Assembly (NCBI GenBank): GCA_965284435.1
Contig: OZ260083.1
Span: 2,976,001-3,040,000, forward strand
Reading direction: 5' to 3'
From: CAIYZT01 sp947461435
GTDB taxonomy: Bacteria > Pseudomonadota > Alphaproteobacteria > Rhodobacterales > Rhodobacteraceae
DNA: 64,000 nucleotides
The notes beneath the pieces were generated by a model that worked only from the letters and a program-made list of their open reading frames with translations, had not been told where the DNA came from and ran no database searches. Both the position numbers and the translations under genes were made by a program. Each line of letters starts with the position of its first letter. Within the stretch, counting starts at the first letter, position 1. Shown piece by piece: positions 35,513 to 45,152 of the stretch.

Positions 35513-36934
35513 TCAGGCTTCTGATGCCCGCAAGACCGCCCCCGGGTTCATAATGCCCAAAGGGTCCAAAGCACGCTTTATCGCCCGCATTGCAAAAATC
35601 TTGCCAGGATCCCCATAGCGCTCCAGGTCGGGCATTTTGTGCCGCCCCAAACCGTGTTCTGCCGACACTGATCCATCCAAGGCATCAACCATGTCATGCA
35701 CAGTCTCGGTGACCGCCGCCGCAAGATGTGCGACGGCGGCCCTCGCCAGTCCAAACGGTGGAAAGACGTTATAATGCAGATTGCCATCGCCCAGATGCCC
35801 AAAAGCGTTGATGCGAAACGGCCCGATCTTGGCAATCGCCGCAGCGGCCCGGGAAAGAAAATCGGGGATTTCGGAAAGCGGCAGAGCGATATCGTGGCTT
35901 GCCACTGCCCCAATCTTTCTGTTGGCTTCAGGAATTGTCTCACGGATGGACCATAGCGCGTCGCGTTGAGATTGAGAGGCAGCAATCACGCCATCAATCA
36001 CCAATTCCCCAGCCAAACCGTCAGCGAAAATTTGCGCCAAAAGGTCGGATGCAGACATCCCCCGTGGCAGACCAATTTCGATCAAGACCAACCATTCCGG
36101 TACAGGCTTCAAGGGAACATTGACGGCAAATCCTGCTTCGGTAAGAAATTCAATTCCTTGTTTGTGCATCAACTCGAAAGCCGAAATCAAACCCGGAGCC
36201 AGTTGCTGGGAAAGGTTCAATAACTTCAGCGCCGCGGCCGCCGTGGGTACCGCCAGCAGAGCAGTTCCCACCTGTGAAGGGCGGGGCACCAGGCGCAATG
36301 CAGCCGCAGTGATCACACCTAGGGTCCCTTCGGACCCGATGATCAGATGCCGCAGGTCATAGCCAGTATTATCTTTTCTTAACCGTTTCAGACCGTTGAT
36401 AATCGTTCCATCCGCAAGCACCGCCTCGATACCCAAGACTTGATCACGAGCATTGCCATAGCGCAGAACATTGACGCCCCCTGCGTTGGTGGCCAAAAGC
36501 CCACCAATCCGGGCCGAGCCTTCTGATGCAAGGGACAAGGGAAACATAACTCCCATCTCTTCGGCCGCATCCTGAACCTCTGACAAGACAACGCCAGATT
36601 CTGCCACCATGACATTTTCAGATGGATACCGGGCGCGAATTTGCGACAGTCCCTCAACCGACAAGATCAATGGCAAGGCGCCATCACTCATGACCTGTCC
36701 CGCTACCAGTCCGGTCCCACCCGCATAGGGGACAACGCCAACCCGAGCTTGCGAGCAGGCAGCAAGAACACGCGAAACTTCAAGAACACTTCGCGGCCGA
36801 ACCACCGCTCCCGCCCGACCTTGCCAACGTCCTCTGCGCTCCTCCAGATATCTTGGTTCAGGGTCTGATAGGCGACCCTCGGGCAGAAGCCCTGCCAAGC
36901 TGCTAAGGAAATCTGGGGATGCATCATTCAACAT
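35513..36934 (-). CDS. FAD-linked 2-hydroxyacid dehydrogenase (GlcD/D-lactate/D-2-hydroxyglutarate type)
   Basis: 473 residues. An N-terminal PCMH-type FAD-binding domain (VVPYAGGTGLVAGQ, ASEGSARIGGLLATNAGGV, DNTGYDLRHLIIGSEGTLG) is followed by the FAD-linked oxidase C domain with GHLGDGNLHYNVF and SAEHGLGRHKM. These fit D-2-hydroxyacid dehydrogenases, probably D-2-hydroxyglutarate or D-lactate. The exact acid cannot be decided. It stands alone. Confidence 0.88.
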   Translation of the reverse strand: MLNDASPDFLSSLAGLLPEGRLSDPEPRYLEERRGRWQGRAGAVVRPRSVLEVSRVLAACSQARVGVVPYAGGTGLVAGQVMSDGALPLILSVEGLSQIRARYPSENVMVAESGVVLSEVQDAAEEMGVMFPLSLASEGSARIGGLLATNAGGVNVLRYGNARDQVLGIEAVLADGTIINGLKRLRKDNTGYDLRHLIIGSEGTLGVITAAALRLVPRPSQVGTALLAVPTAAAALKLLNLSQQLAPGLISAFELMHKQGIEFLTEAGFAVNVPLKPVPEWLVLIEIGLPRGMSASDLLAQIFADGLAGELVIDGVIAASQSQRDALWSIRETIPEANRKIGAVASHDIALPLSEIPDFLSRAAAAIAKIGPFRINAFGHLGDGNLHYNVFPPFGLARAAVAHLAAAVTETVHDMVDALDGSVSAEHGLGRHKMPDLERYGDPGKIFAMRAIKRALDPLGIMNPGAVLRASEA

Positions 36935-36980
36935 GACGCCACAATAGACCTAAGCCCAATAATGGACCAGAGGCGAAAGG

Positions 36981-37787
36981 TTAAGGAATAAGGGAGGGGG
37001 CCAGGACAATGACTTGTGGGGTATCGGGAAGGGTAGAATAGGATAAAATCAAATCGGAAGTGCTGCGGATCTGTGTCTGATATCCCGGCCCCATCGCGGT
37101 CAGAAACGCTTGCAACCCTTCTGCCGAAAACCAATGCATCGGAAGAACCACGCGGGCCCGCATACGGCGGACCACCTCGGTCATGGTTTTTGTATCCATC
37201 GTATAGGCTCCGTCCACAGGAACCATCACGACATCTACGCGACCGATCGCTCCGAATTGCGCGTCACTGGGGATTTGGTGCAAGTGACTAAGGTGCACGA
37301 TGCACAAACCCGCAGCTTCGAACAAAAAAACCGAATTGCCATCTTTACGCGCGCCTTCGCCAAAAGGACCGCGCAAATCAGTAGTGATGTTGCGAACCGA
37401 CAAGGAACCAAGGTCCACCTCAATGTCCGGCGGTGCGCCAGGTGGCCCCCATCCGCGCAAAAGATAAGGAATGCGCGGGTCAGGATTGTCCGTAAAGTGA
37501 CTGGAATGGGCGTTATTCATTGTCGCAATATCGGGCACCACATCCGGGTTTCCGATCAAACCGGTATAATCTGTGACCGCCAGTTTTCCATCATCCGTCA
37601 CGATCGCAAAAGTGGCATGATTCAAATAGCGGATAAGAACCGACCCCGGTTGAATGTCATCTCCAAAGGCGACCGGAAAAACTTCGGCCTCATTTGCGGC
37701 CAAAGACAAGCATCCCGAATCCGGGCGATCCCCCGCCAAGGCAAAGGTCGGCAGAAGACATGTCAAAGCTATCCACATGAAGCGCAT
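36981..37787 (-). CDS. Secreted MBL-fold metallo-hydrolase-like protein
   Basis: 268 residues. A signal peptide (residues 1-18, MRFMWIALTCLLPTFALA) precedes a beta-lactamase-like fold: IRYLNHATFAI, NNAHSSHFTDNPD as the metal motif (H-x-x-H-x-x-D), HLSHLHQ and LPMHWFS. The HxHxDH motif is modified, so activity is uncertain. Periplasmic location is expected. I start at MRFMWIAL to give a proper signal peptide. Confidence 0.75.
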   Translation of the reverse strand: MRFMWIALTCLLPTFALAGDRPDSGCLSLAANEAEVFPVAFGDDIQPGSVLIRYLNHATFAIVTDDGKLAVTDYTGLIGNPDVVPDIATMNNAHSSHFTDNPDPRIPYLLRGWGPPGAPPDIEVDLGSLSVRNITTDLRGPFGEGARKDGNSVFLFEAAGLCIVHLSHLHQIPSDAQFGAIGRVDVVMVPVDGAYTMDTKTMTEVVRRMRARVVLPMHWFSAEGLQAFLTAMGPGYQTQIRSTSDLILSYSTLPDTPQVIVLAPSLIP

Positions 37788-37840
37788 CGCCCAAATGTAG
37801 CATCGCTTTCGAAGGCGCACAGGGACGAAAGTCGGAATGG

Positions 37841-38362
37841 TTACGTTTTTGAAAGCTCGAGGATCGCCCTGACGGTGTTCCAGTTTCGCGCTGTGTGCAG
37901 AACCTTCAATTGGCGTTGTACCTTTTCGGCAAGAAGGGATCGCCCGATCCCATCTTGCGCATGCAAAAACAGGGCCTTATTCGTAAGATGAAATCTCTCT
38001 GACGTCGAATAGGTCTGCAAAGCAGAAACATCCAAAACCGCCGGTTCGTCCAGAAAGAATGCAAATACCTTTGCTCCGTCAATACGGGCCTCTGCCAGAA
38101 AGGGATTGGCGGACATGATGGTTTCAAAGGTTTCTCTGTCGTAAATAAACAAAGCTGACGAAAGGCCAAATTGCGCCTTCAACTCTTTGGCAATTGCACC
38201 CTTTAGATCGGGCAAACCTGGGTCGTCAAATACCACATTTCCCGATTGTATGTAGCTGCGCACCCTTTCCAATCCGAGCGACTGCAGCATCTCGCAAAAG
38301 CCTTTCATGGGCAGTTTCACACCCCCCACGTTTACGCCGCGCACCAACATTATCTTGCGCAT
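37841..38362 (-). CDS. DUF1697 domain protein
   Basis: 173 residues opening MRKIMLVRGVNVGGVKLPMKGFCEMLQSLG then SYIQSGNVVFD, the DUF1697 signature. Function is unknown. The start has GGGGGCAAG just ahead. Confidence 0.88.
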   Translation of the reverse strand: MRKIMLVRGVNVGGVKLPMKGFCEMLQSLGLERVRSYIQSGNVVFDDPGLPDLKGAIAKELKAQFGLSSALFIYDRETFETIMSANPFLAEARIDGAKVFAFFLDEPAVLDVSALQTYSTSERFHLTNKALFLHAQDGIGRSLLAEKVQRQLKVLHTARNWNTVRAILELSKT

Positions 38363-38575
38363 CTTGCCCCCATCGTGACTCACAGGCAAAACGATCCTGC
38401 CAACCTACAATCGCGCTATTTGATCGGATCGTTAGACAGGCCATTCCAGAAAATTCTTGGACTCAAAGTATCAAAGAGAGTGACCGCATATAATAAGATT
38501 GATCAAGAAGCGAAACGATAAGGCGTCGCCACTACAGCCATTCTCACTCGCCGGTAAAGCAGTGGCCGCGGTTCG

Positions 38576-39160
38576 CTATCCTGCATCCGTCCGTCCGCGG
38601 CGATCACCGCGCAAGTTCGAATAAAGAACGTGGTTTCGCCAGCGTCCGCCAATCTGCAAATAGCTTTGTGCCACGCCCTCATACTTGAAGCCGGATTTTT
38701 CAAGAACACCGCGACTGGCAACGTTTTCCGGAAGACAGGCACTTTCAATTCGACTGAGATCAAGCGCTGTAAAGGCATGGTGAACCAAGGCCAAAACCGC
38801 CTCGCGCATCAGTCCCTGCCGGACGAAAGGTTGACCGATCCAGTAGCCCAAGGTACCGGCTTGGGCTGGGCCGCGCCTTATATTGTCGAGGGTAATCGCG
38901 CCCAAAAGTGTCTGATCGTCGCGACGAACCAACAGCATTGGCAAAGCGGTGCCTTGGGTTTCTGCTCGCTGCGCCCAATAAACCCTATTGGTAAAAGATT
39001 TACGCGATAGATGGTCAAAGGCCCAAACCGGCTCCCATGGCGTGAGATGCGCAGCGGACGCACCACGCAACTGTGCCCAAGCATGCCAATCACCATGTTG
39101 AGGCAGGCGAAGAGTCATACGTTCGGTTTCAATCTTAGGACGCCGCTTCAAGCCAAGCAT
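38576..39160 (-). CDS. GNAT family acetyltransferase (RimJ-like)
   Basis: 194 residues with the RimJ/RimL type plan: IETERMTLRLP opening, LGAITLDNIRRG, LGYWIGQPFVRQGLMREAVLALVHHAF (motif A) and LPENVASRGVLEKSGF. It probably N-acetylates ribosomal or other proteins. The start at 39160 overlaps the M16 peptidase stop (TGATG), so it ends the thrC-M16 run. The frame from 39247 is a longer alternative. Confidence 0.85.
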   Translation of the reverse strand: MLGLKRRPKIETERMTLRLPQHGDWHAWAQLRGASAAHLTPWEPVWAFDHLSRKSFTNRVYWAQRAETQGTALPMLLVRRDDQTLLGAITLDNIRRGPAQAGTLGYWIGQPFVRQGLMREAVLALVHHAFTALDLSRIESACLPENVASRGVLEKSGFKYEGVAQSYLQIGGRWRNHVLYSNLRGDRRGRTDAG

Positions 39161-40428
39161 CAAGCGACCAATCTTTGCCGCATCGCTTCGAGGGTGGGCG
39201 CCGTTTCGACAGGTCCGTACAAAGCCAACGCAGCCCCTGCCCCGCACAGTTCCCTACCATAGCGACGCACATCAGCCGTCGTCACAGCGTCAATCTTGGC
39301 AACCGCTTCTTCAATTCCGGGGACACGGCCATAAATCGCCACAAGCCTTGCAATTCGTTCGGCGCGACTCGATGGGCTTTCAAGACCCATCAACATTCCG
39401 GCCTTGATCTGTGCCCGAGCCCGCGCAACCTCTGCCTCTGACATATCGTCAGCGGCTCTCTTCAACTCATCCACTGTCAAAGTCATGAGATCTGAAATCT
39501 CATCCGACGACGTGCCTGCGTAAATGGTGATCTGCCCTGCATCCTCATAAGCGCCGGATTGCGCAAATATGGAATAACATAGACCCCGTTCTTCACGTAT
39601 CTTTTGGAACAAGCGCGACGACATGCCCCCACCCATTGCCATCGAATAAAGCTGCGCCGTATAAACATCTGCATGTCGGTAGCCGGGTGCATCAAAGGCC
39701 ATCGCAAAGTGGACCTGTTCCAAATCCTTGATCTCGCGACGTTCGGTTCCCGAAAATAGCGCGGACTGAAACAATTTTTGCGGCTGTGCCTTCAACCCGC
39801 CAAAAATGGCCTCAGCTTGAGCGACAATGGCGTCGTGGTCTACACCGCCGGCGGCGGCAAGGATCATTTGTTCGGGCCCGTAATTTTCCGCGACAAAAGC
39901 CTTAAGGTCATTCGACTTAAAGGCCGAAACCTTTTCCGAAGGCCCCAAGATTGTGCGCCCAAAACTTTGATCTGGATAGGCTGCCTCTTGCAACCAATCG
40001 AAGATTATATCGTCAGGCGTGTCCAATGCCTGCCCGATTTCCTGCAAAATCACATGGCGTTCGGTTTCGATATCATCCTTGTTAAAGACTGGATTCAAGA
40101 CGATGTCGCCGATTACATCCAATGCCAGCGCGACATCGCCTTGCAAGACACGCGCATAATAGGCCGTCATTTCTCGGCTGGTATAGGCGTTGATATAGCC
40201 CCCCACATCTTCGATTTCTTCCGCGATCTGCAAGGCACTGCGGCGCTTGGTGCCCTTGAACGCCATATGTTCCAGAAAATGCGCAATTCCGTTTTGCTCG
40301 GACCGCTCATGTCTGCCTCCTGCCATCACCCAAATGCCAGCGCTCGCCGATTGCAACCCGGGCATATGCTCGGTCACGATGCGAAAACCATTCGGCAAGG
40401 TCGTCAGGCGGGGCAAAGGCACGGTCAT
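39160..40428 (-). CDS. M16-family zinc peptidase
   Basis: 422 residues. The inverted zinc motif HFLEH is in IAHFLEHMAFKGTKRR (about 48-52), with the distant glutamate in VILQEIGQALD. The second domain holds the GMSSRLFQKIREERGLCYSI stretch. Members process peptides in the cytoplasm or periplasm; no signal peptide is seen. It overlaps thrC by ATGA, a linkage widespread in alphaproteobacteria. Confidence 0.92.
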   Translation of the reverse strand: MTVPLPRLTTLPNGFRIVTEHMPGLQSASAGIWVMAGGRHERSEQNGIAHFLEHMAFKGTKRRSALQIAEEIEDVGGYINAYTSREMTAYYARVLQGDVALALDVIGDIVLNPVFNKDDIETERHVILQEIGQALDTPDDIIFDWLQEAAYPDQSFGRTILGPSEKVSAFKSNDLKAFVAENYGPEQMILAAAGGVDHDAIVAQAEAIFGGLKAQPQKLFQSALFSGTERREIKDLEQVHFAMAFDAPGYRHADVYTAQLYSMAMGGGMSSRLFQKIREERGLCYSIFAQSGAYEDAGQITIYAGTSSDEISDLMTLTVDELKRAADDMSEAEVARARAQIKAGMLMGLESPSSRAERIARLVAIYGRVPGIEEAVAKIDAVTTADVRRYGRELCGAGAALALYGPVETAPTLEAMRQRLVA

Positions 40429-41813
40429 CGAGTGGCAATCCTTTCGCGGATCAGGGCTTGAATCGCTTTAAGATCATTTGGCATCCGTGTCACGCGCTCT
40501 GGTCTATCAAACAAGTCGGCAAGCCGGGGTGGCAAAGATGGCCTTGTGCCCATTGCCGCCTCGACCGCATCAGGGAACTTGGCGGGATGGGCGGTTGCCA
40601 ACGTAATCATTGGTGTGGTGCCCAGTTCTCCTTCGGCAACCTTTACACCGACTGCAGAATGTGGGCACAGGATTTCGCCCGTCTGATCATAGGTGCGCGT
40701 GATTGTTGCGCTGGTCTCGCTTTCCGAGCAACTGCCCGAAGAGAAAGCCTCACGCAAGGCGCCTATCGCCCCTTGAGAAATGGAAAAACCGCCGCCTGAC
40801 AATTCGGCCATCAATCCCGAAATGGCGGTTCCATCCCGCCCGTAAGCATCAAACAAGACACGTTCAAAGTTTGATGACACTTGAATATCCATCGACGGAC
40901 TGATTGATGGCATCACGCCATTGGTCCGATATTCCCCCAATGAAATAGCCCGATCCAAAATGTCATTTTGATTGGTTGCAATCACCAGCTTTTCAATCGG
41001 AAGTCCCATTTTACGGGCAATGTACCCAGCAAAAATGTCACCGAAATTTCCAGTTGGCACTGTGAAGGATATCGGACGGTGCGGTGCACCCAAGCTGACG
41101 GCGCTACTGAAATAATACACAACCTGCGCCAGAACGCGTGCCCAATTGATTGAATTCACGCCGGCCAAACGCACACCATCGCGAAAATCAAAGTCGTTGA
41201 ACATCGCCTTAACATTGGCCTGCGCGTCGTCAAAATCGCCATCAATGGCCACGGCATGTACGTTTGGCTCGACGGGCGTTGTCATTTGTCTGCGCTGAAC
41301 CTCAGACACTCGGCCGTGTGGATACATGATGAAAACATCAACATTTGACAAACCCCGAAACGCTTCCATCGCGGCAGACCCGGTGTCGCCAGATGTTGCA
41401 CCGACGATCGTGATACGCTCTCCCGTTTTGGCCAAAGCTGCCTGCATCATTTGGCCGATCAGCTGCATCGCAAAATCTTTAAACGCCAAAGTGGGGCCGT
41501 GGAACAGTTCCAGCAGAAAGTGGTTTTTCGCCAATTGAACCAAGGGTGCGCGCGCAGAATGGTTGAAATGGGCATAGGCTTTTGCAATCAGGTCTTTGAA
41601 TTCAGCTTCGGCAAAGAACCCTCCGATAAACGGCCACATGACCGCGAAGGCAGTTTCTTCATAGCTCATTCCGGCCAATCCGGCGATCTGACTTGGGCTC
41701 ATGACGGGAACTTCTTGTGGCACGTAAAGACCACCGTCCCGTGCCAACCCCGTCATCATCGCTTCGCCAAAGCTCAAACTTGGAGCCATGCCCCGAGTGG
41801 AGATATACCGCAT
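40425..41813 (-). CDS. thrC: Threonine synthase
   Basis: 462 residues. It converts O-phosphohomoserine to threonine. The opening MRYISTRGMAPSLSFGEAMMTGLARDGGLYVP and the PLP lysine in PTLAFKDFAMQ are diagnostic; ATSGDTGSAA and VPTGNFGDIFAGY bind phosphate. I start at MRYIST with GGCGGG upstream. It lies 18 bp after surf1 in the oxidase gene block. Confidence 0.96.
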   Translation of the reverse strand: MRYISTRGMAPSLSFGEAMMTGLARDGGLYVPQEVPVMSPSQIAGLAGMSYEETAFAVMWPFIGGFFAEAEFKDLIAKAYAHFNHSARAPLVQLAKNHFLLELFHGPTLAFKDFAMQLIGQMMQAALAKTGERITIVGATSGDTGSAAMEAFRGLSNVDVFIMYPHGRVSEVQRRQMTTPVEPNVHAVAIDGDFDDAQANVKAMFNDFDFRDGVRLAGVNSINWARVLAQVVYYFSSAVSLGAPHRPISFTVPTGNFGDIFAGYIARKMGLPIEKLVIATNQNDILDRAISLGEYRTNGVMPSISPSMDIQVSSNFERVLFDAYGRDGTAISGLMAELSGGGFSISQGAIGALREAFSSGSCSESETSATITRTYDQTGEILCPHSAVGVKVAEGELGTTPMITLATAHPAKFPDAVEAAMGTRPSLPPRLADLFDRPERVTRMPNDLKAIQALIRERIATR

Positions 41814-41830
41814 TTTCCCGCCCTTATGCC

Positions 41831-42502
41831 TTATGCCGTCCGCCGTTTGATACGAAGTAACAGGTATCCCGTCATGGCGGCCCAAACAACCGCCAACAGG
41901 AACCATGTGATCGCATAGCCCCAATGGTCATTGGGTATAGAGGAGGTATCAACAGGCATCGGCGAGATCGCGTCACCGGTAGGTTCACGCGCGACAATAA
42001 GTATTGCGTCGGTGTTCAACTTTGCGGCCATGGCCGGAACATCCCGGCCGAACCAGAGACCAGACTTCTCGTCGGGCGGAGGGGTATAGGCATTGGAATC
42101 AACCGGCCAATGCAAGTTTCCAACGATATGGGCACCTTTTGCGGCGCGGGGCACTGCGCGCAGCGTTTCGTCCAGAAAGCCACGGTCAATCAAGATTCGT
42201 CGTCCATCAGAGGTCTCAAATGCCTCAATGATCTGCACACCAGGAGAAGCCCCTACCTGCCCGGCAAGCACTTCAACAAAGTCATTGGTAAAGGCGCCAT
42301 CGACAAAAACAGGGCGATACTTGTCAGTTTTTGGATCAGGCAGTGCCATCAAGGGGACCGGATCCGCACCGATCATCCCGTTGATCTGCGCAAGAAGGTC
42401 GTTTTTCCATTCCTTTCGCTGCAATTGCCAGACGCCAAGACCAACCAGAACAGCACAGCCCACAATCCCCAAAAGGATCGGAAAAGTCATTTGGCGTAAC
42501 AT
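41831..42502 (-). CDS. surf1: SURF1-family cytochrome oxidase assembly protein
   Basis: 223 residues with membrane segments at each end (about 5-25 and 198-218), and between them VGLGVWQLQRKEWKNDLL, RILIDRGFL and NLHWP. SURF1 helps insert heme a into subunit I. CGGAG precedes the ATG. It follows ctaE after a 65-bp gap holding a perfect hairpin. Confidence 0.93.
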   Translation of the reverse strand: MLRQMTFPILLGIVGCAVLVGLGVWQLQRKEWKNDLLAQINGMIGADPVPLMALPDPKTDKYRPVFVDGAFTNDFVEVLAGQVGASPGVQIIEAFETSDGRRILIDRGFLDETLRAVPRAAKGAHIVGNLHWPVDSNAYTPPPDEKSGLWFGRDVPAMAAKLNTDAILIVAREPTGDAISPMPVDTSSIPNDHWGYAITWFLLAVVWAAMTGYLLLRIKRRTA

Positions 42503-42526
42503 TCTGTGGCTCCGATAAATGAACAA

Positions 42527-42546
42527 CGCGGGCCTAACGGCCCGCG
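42527..42546. repeat. Hairpin between ctaE and surf1
   Basis: A perfect 8-bp palindromic stem CGCGGGCC/GGCCCGCG with a 4-nt loop TAAC. No uridine run follows, so it is a likely processing or partial terminator site that would reduce surf1 and downstream expression. Confidence 0.55.
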
Positions 42547-42567
42547 CTGATGTCGATGTTAACAGTT

Positions 42568-43368
42568 TTACTGTCCCCAGACGTAGACGGCAGCGAACAG
42601 AAACAGCCAAACCACATCCACAAAGTGCCAGTACCATGCCGCCGCTTCAAAGCCGACGTGCTGTTCGGGCGTGAAGTGCCCCTTGATCGCACGGATCAGG
42701 CAGACCGTCAGAAAGATTGAACCGATCAAGACGTGGAAACCATGGAAACCCGTGGCCATGAAGAAAGATGCGCCGTAAATGTTGCCGGCAAAACCAAAGG
42801 CAGCGTGGCTGTATTCGTACGCTTGGAAGAACGTGAAAAGGGCGCCAAGAACAACGGATATGATCAGGCCATTGACCAGATCCTTTCGGTTGTTTTCATG
42901 CACCAACGCGTGGTGAGCCCAAGTAGCCGCACAGCCCGACAACAGCAGGATAAGCGTGTTGATCAGGGGCAAGTGCCAAGGATCAAATGTTTCAATTCCG
43001 GCTGGCGGCCAAATTCCATCAACCGCCGGGGAAAGTGGTCCCATCGGGTAAAGTGCATGTTTGAAGAACGTCCAAAACCACGCGGCAAAGAACATCACTT
43101 CAGACATGATAAACATGATGAAGCCATATCTCAGCCCAATCCGGACAACAGGCGTATGGTCGCCCGTCTGGCCTTCGTGGACCACTTCGCTCCACCAGGC
43201 AAACATGGTGTACAAAACGCCTACCAGCCCGATCAGACCCATCCAGGGGCCCGATCCGTGCATCCAAAGCACTGCGCCAAACAACATGATAAAGGCACTG
43301 ACCGCTCCGAAAAGGGGCCAAATTGACGGCGGCAGGATGTGGTAGTCGTGGTTCTTGGCGTGGGCCAT
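42568..43368 (-). CDS. ctaE: Cytochrome c oxidase subunit III
   Basis: 266 residues with seven membrane segments. HDYHILPPSIWPLFGAVSAF and FMSEVMFFAAWFWTFFKHAL plus GFHGFHVLIGSIFL and WYWHFVDVVWLFLF match COX3. GAGGGA lies ahead of the ATG. Subunit I is not in the window. Confidence 0.97.
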   Translation of the reverse strand: MAHAKNHDYHILPPSIWPLFGAVSAFIMLFGAVLWMHGSGPWMGLIGLVGVLYTMFAWWSEVVHEGQTGDHTPVVRIGLRYGFIMFIMSEVMFFAAWFWTFFKHALYPMGPLSPAVDGIWPPAGIETFDPWHLPLINTLILLLSGCAATWAHHALVHENNRKDLVNGLIISVVLGALFTFFQAYEYSHAAFGFAGNIYGASFFMATGFHGFHVLIGSIFLTVCLIRAIKGHFTPEQHVGFEAAAWYWHFVDVVWLFLFAAVYVWGQ

Positions 43369-43393
43369 GGTCGGTTCCCTCGTTCTGTTTTCT

Positions 43394-43963
43394 TTAGTTT
43401 ATCGCAGGCTGCGCGGGTGCTTCAAGGGATGCTTGTGCCTCGGGCAACGGGATTTCGAAGAATGTATAGGAAAGCGTGATCTCAGCGATCTGATTTGCCT
43501 CGGGGTCGGCCATGATCGATGGATCAACAAAGAAAGATACCGGCATCAAGACGCGCTCGCCCGGCTGTAGGACTTGTTCGGTAAAGCAGAAACATTCGAT
43601 CTTTGTGAAGTATCCGCCAGCTTGATCCGGCGCGACATTGTAAGCCGCTTGACCTGCGATCACACGATCGGTCGGATTATAAGCCTCGTAAAAGGCCATC
43701 GCGTTTTCACCGATATGAATGGTCATTTCTGTCTGCGCCGGCTTGAACTGCCACGAGAGCTTTGGTTCCTTGGACGCGTCAAAAAGAATTCTGATCGTCC
43801 GATCCAGGACTTCGGTCGAGGCTTGCTCGGCAACTCCTGTGGTTCCTCCAAATCCCGTGACCTGGCAAAACCATGAGTAAAAGGGCACGGCTGCGAAAGA
43901 CAATGATACCATCATCGCGGAAACGCCGGCCAACATCAAGCCAGTTTTGGACTGAGGATTCAC
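43394..43963 (-). CDS. ctaG: Cytochrome c oxidase assembly protein CtaG (Cox11)
   Basis: 189 residues, GTG start. One N-terminal membrane segment (about 8-28) anchors a periplasmic copper-delivery domain. The copper motif is ECFCFTEQVL; FAAVPFYSWFCQVTGFGG and PVSFFVDP are standard. It inserts copper into CuB of subunit I. The GTGA start overlaps the preceding small gene. Confidence 0.96.
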   Translation of the reverse strand: MNPQSKTGLMLAGVSAMMVSLSFAAVPFYSWFCQVTGFGGTTGVAEQASTEVLDRTIRILFDASKEPKLSWQFKPAQTEMTIHIGENAMAFYEAYNPTDRVIAGQAAYNVAPDQAGGYFTKIECFCFTEQVLQPGERVLMPVSFFVDPSIMADPEANQIAEITLSYTFFEIPLPEAQASLEAPAQPAIN

Positions 43964-44142
43964 GTTCCGGACTCCAGTTGCACGGCAGGCTTGCCGTCGT
44001 CCTTGTGCATCACATCGCCTTGGGTAACCTTAACGACGGTCAGCGCAAATACGAGTGCCACAAAGGCGGCCAAAACCAAACCAAGCCCAAGATTACGAGA
44101 GAATCTCTTTTGGTGCATTTCGTGCGGTGGTCGAAACGTCAT
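43960..44142 (-). CDS. Small single-span membrane protein of the cox cluster
   Basis: 60 residues: a short basic head (RPPHEMHQKRFSRN), one membrane segment (about 18-38), and a periplasmic tail. It starts one base after the ctaB stop and ends in the ctaG start. Such a gene is often found between ctaB and ctaG in Rhodobacterales; its role in oxidase assembly is inference. Confidence 0.8.
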   Translation of the reverse strand: MTFRPPHEMHQKRFSRNLGLGLVLAAFVALVFALTVVKVTQGDVMHKDDGKPAVQLESGT

Positions 44143-44143
44143 C

Positions 44144-45076
44144 TTACCAGCCCCCAAGTCCAAATGATTTCAGTGCAGCTTCCAGCAGAAAAGCACCAAA
44201 GAGGACAAACAGATACAACAGGGAAAAACGGAAGAACGCCTTTTCAGTTTTGTACTTGTCGGCTTCGGCCATCACTTCGTCGCGGTGCCAAATGTGCCAA
44301 GCGCCCAAGAGGAATTTAATGTTCAGGATGACAGCAACGACCATGTAAGTCGGGCCACCAATTGTGGTAGAGCCTGCGCCGATAGCAAAGGGAGCCAAGG
44401 CAACAGTGTACCACCAGATATGAGCGCGCGTTGCCTTTCGGCCATGGGTTTCTGTCAGCATCGGCACACCGGCATCGGCATAGTCAGATTTCATGAACAA
44501 CGCGAGTGCCCAGAAATGAGGCGGCGTCCACATGAACACAAGCATGAACATCAAGATCGCTTCTATACCAACATGACCCGTCGCCGCGGCCCAACCAATC
44601 ATTGGAGGAAACGCGCCTGCTGCGCCGCCGATCACGATGTTCTGCGGCGTGATCCTCTTGAGCCAAACGGAATAGATCACAACGTAAAAGAAAATCGTCA
44701 CAGCCAGAAGCGCACCGGACAGGACATTCGTCGCCAAGCCAAGCATAACAACTGAGATCCCGGACAGGGCAATACCCAGCCCTAAAGCCTCCCCTTCCGT
44801 TACGCGACCCGATGGGATCGGGCGACTGGAGGTCCGGCGCATCTTGGCGTCGATGTCAGCATCCCACCACATATTCAAGGCACCAGATGCACCGCCACCC
44901 AATGCGATGAACAAGATTGCGGAAAAAGCCACCACAGGATGCAGACCCGTTGGCGCAACCAGCAGCCCGACCATTGCTGTGAAAACCACCAACGACATGA
45001 CACGCGGCTTTAGAAGTTCAACGAAATCGCCGAACTGCGGCTCATAAGTGCCGTCAAGAAGATTGGTATCAGCCAT
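44144..45076 (-). CDS. ctaB: Protoheme IX farnesyltransferase (heme o synthase)
   Basis: 310 residues with about eight membrane segments. The prenyltransferase motif NMWWDADIDAKMRRT and the later APPMIGWAAATG-like sequence match CtaB/CyoE. It adds the farnesyl chain to heme b, which CtaA (not here) oxidises to heme a. Confidence 0.96.
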   Translation of the reverse strand: MADTNLLDGTYEPQFGDFVELLKPRVMSLVVFTAMVGLLVAPTGLHPVVAFSAILFIALGGGASGALNMWWDADIDAKMRRTSSRPIPSGRVTEGEALGLGIALSGISVVMLGLATNVLSGALLAVTIFFYVVIYSVWLKRITPQNIVIGGAAGAFPPMIGWAAATGHVGIEAILMFMLVFMWTPPHFWALALFMKSDYADAGVPMLTETHGRKATRAHIWWYTVALAPFAIGAGSTTIGGPTYMVVAVILNIKFLLGAWHIWHRDEVMAEADKYKTEKAFFRFSLLYLFVLFGAFLLEAALKSFGLGGW

Positions 45077-45103
45077 GTCCGGTAATCCGCCCGAAAGGTG
45101 AAA

Positions 45104-45128
45104 CGTGGGCCGTCAGTTGTGGCCCACG
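45104..45128 (-). terminator. Hairpin between ctaC and ctaB
   Basis: An 8-bp stem CGTGGGCC/GGCCCACG with a 9-nt loop, followed on the minus strand by TTTC. A weak attenuating terminator between ctaC and ctaB is likely. Confidence 0.5.
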
Positions 45129-45152
45129 CCTGTTATACACAGTCCCGAAGGT

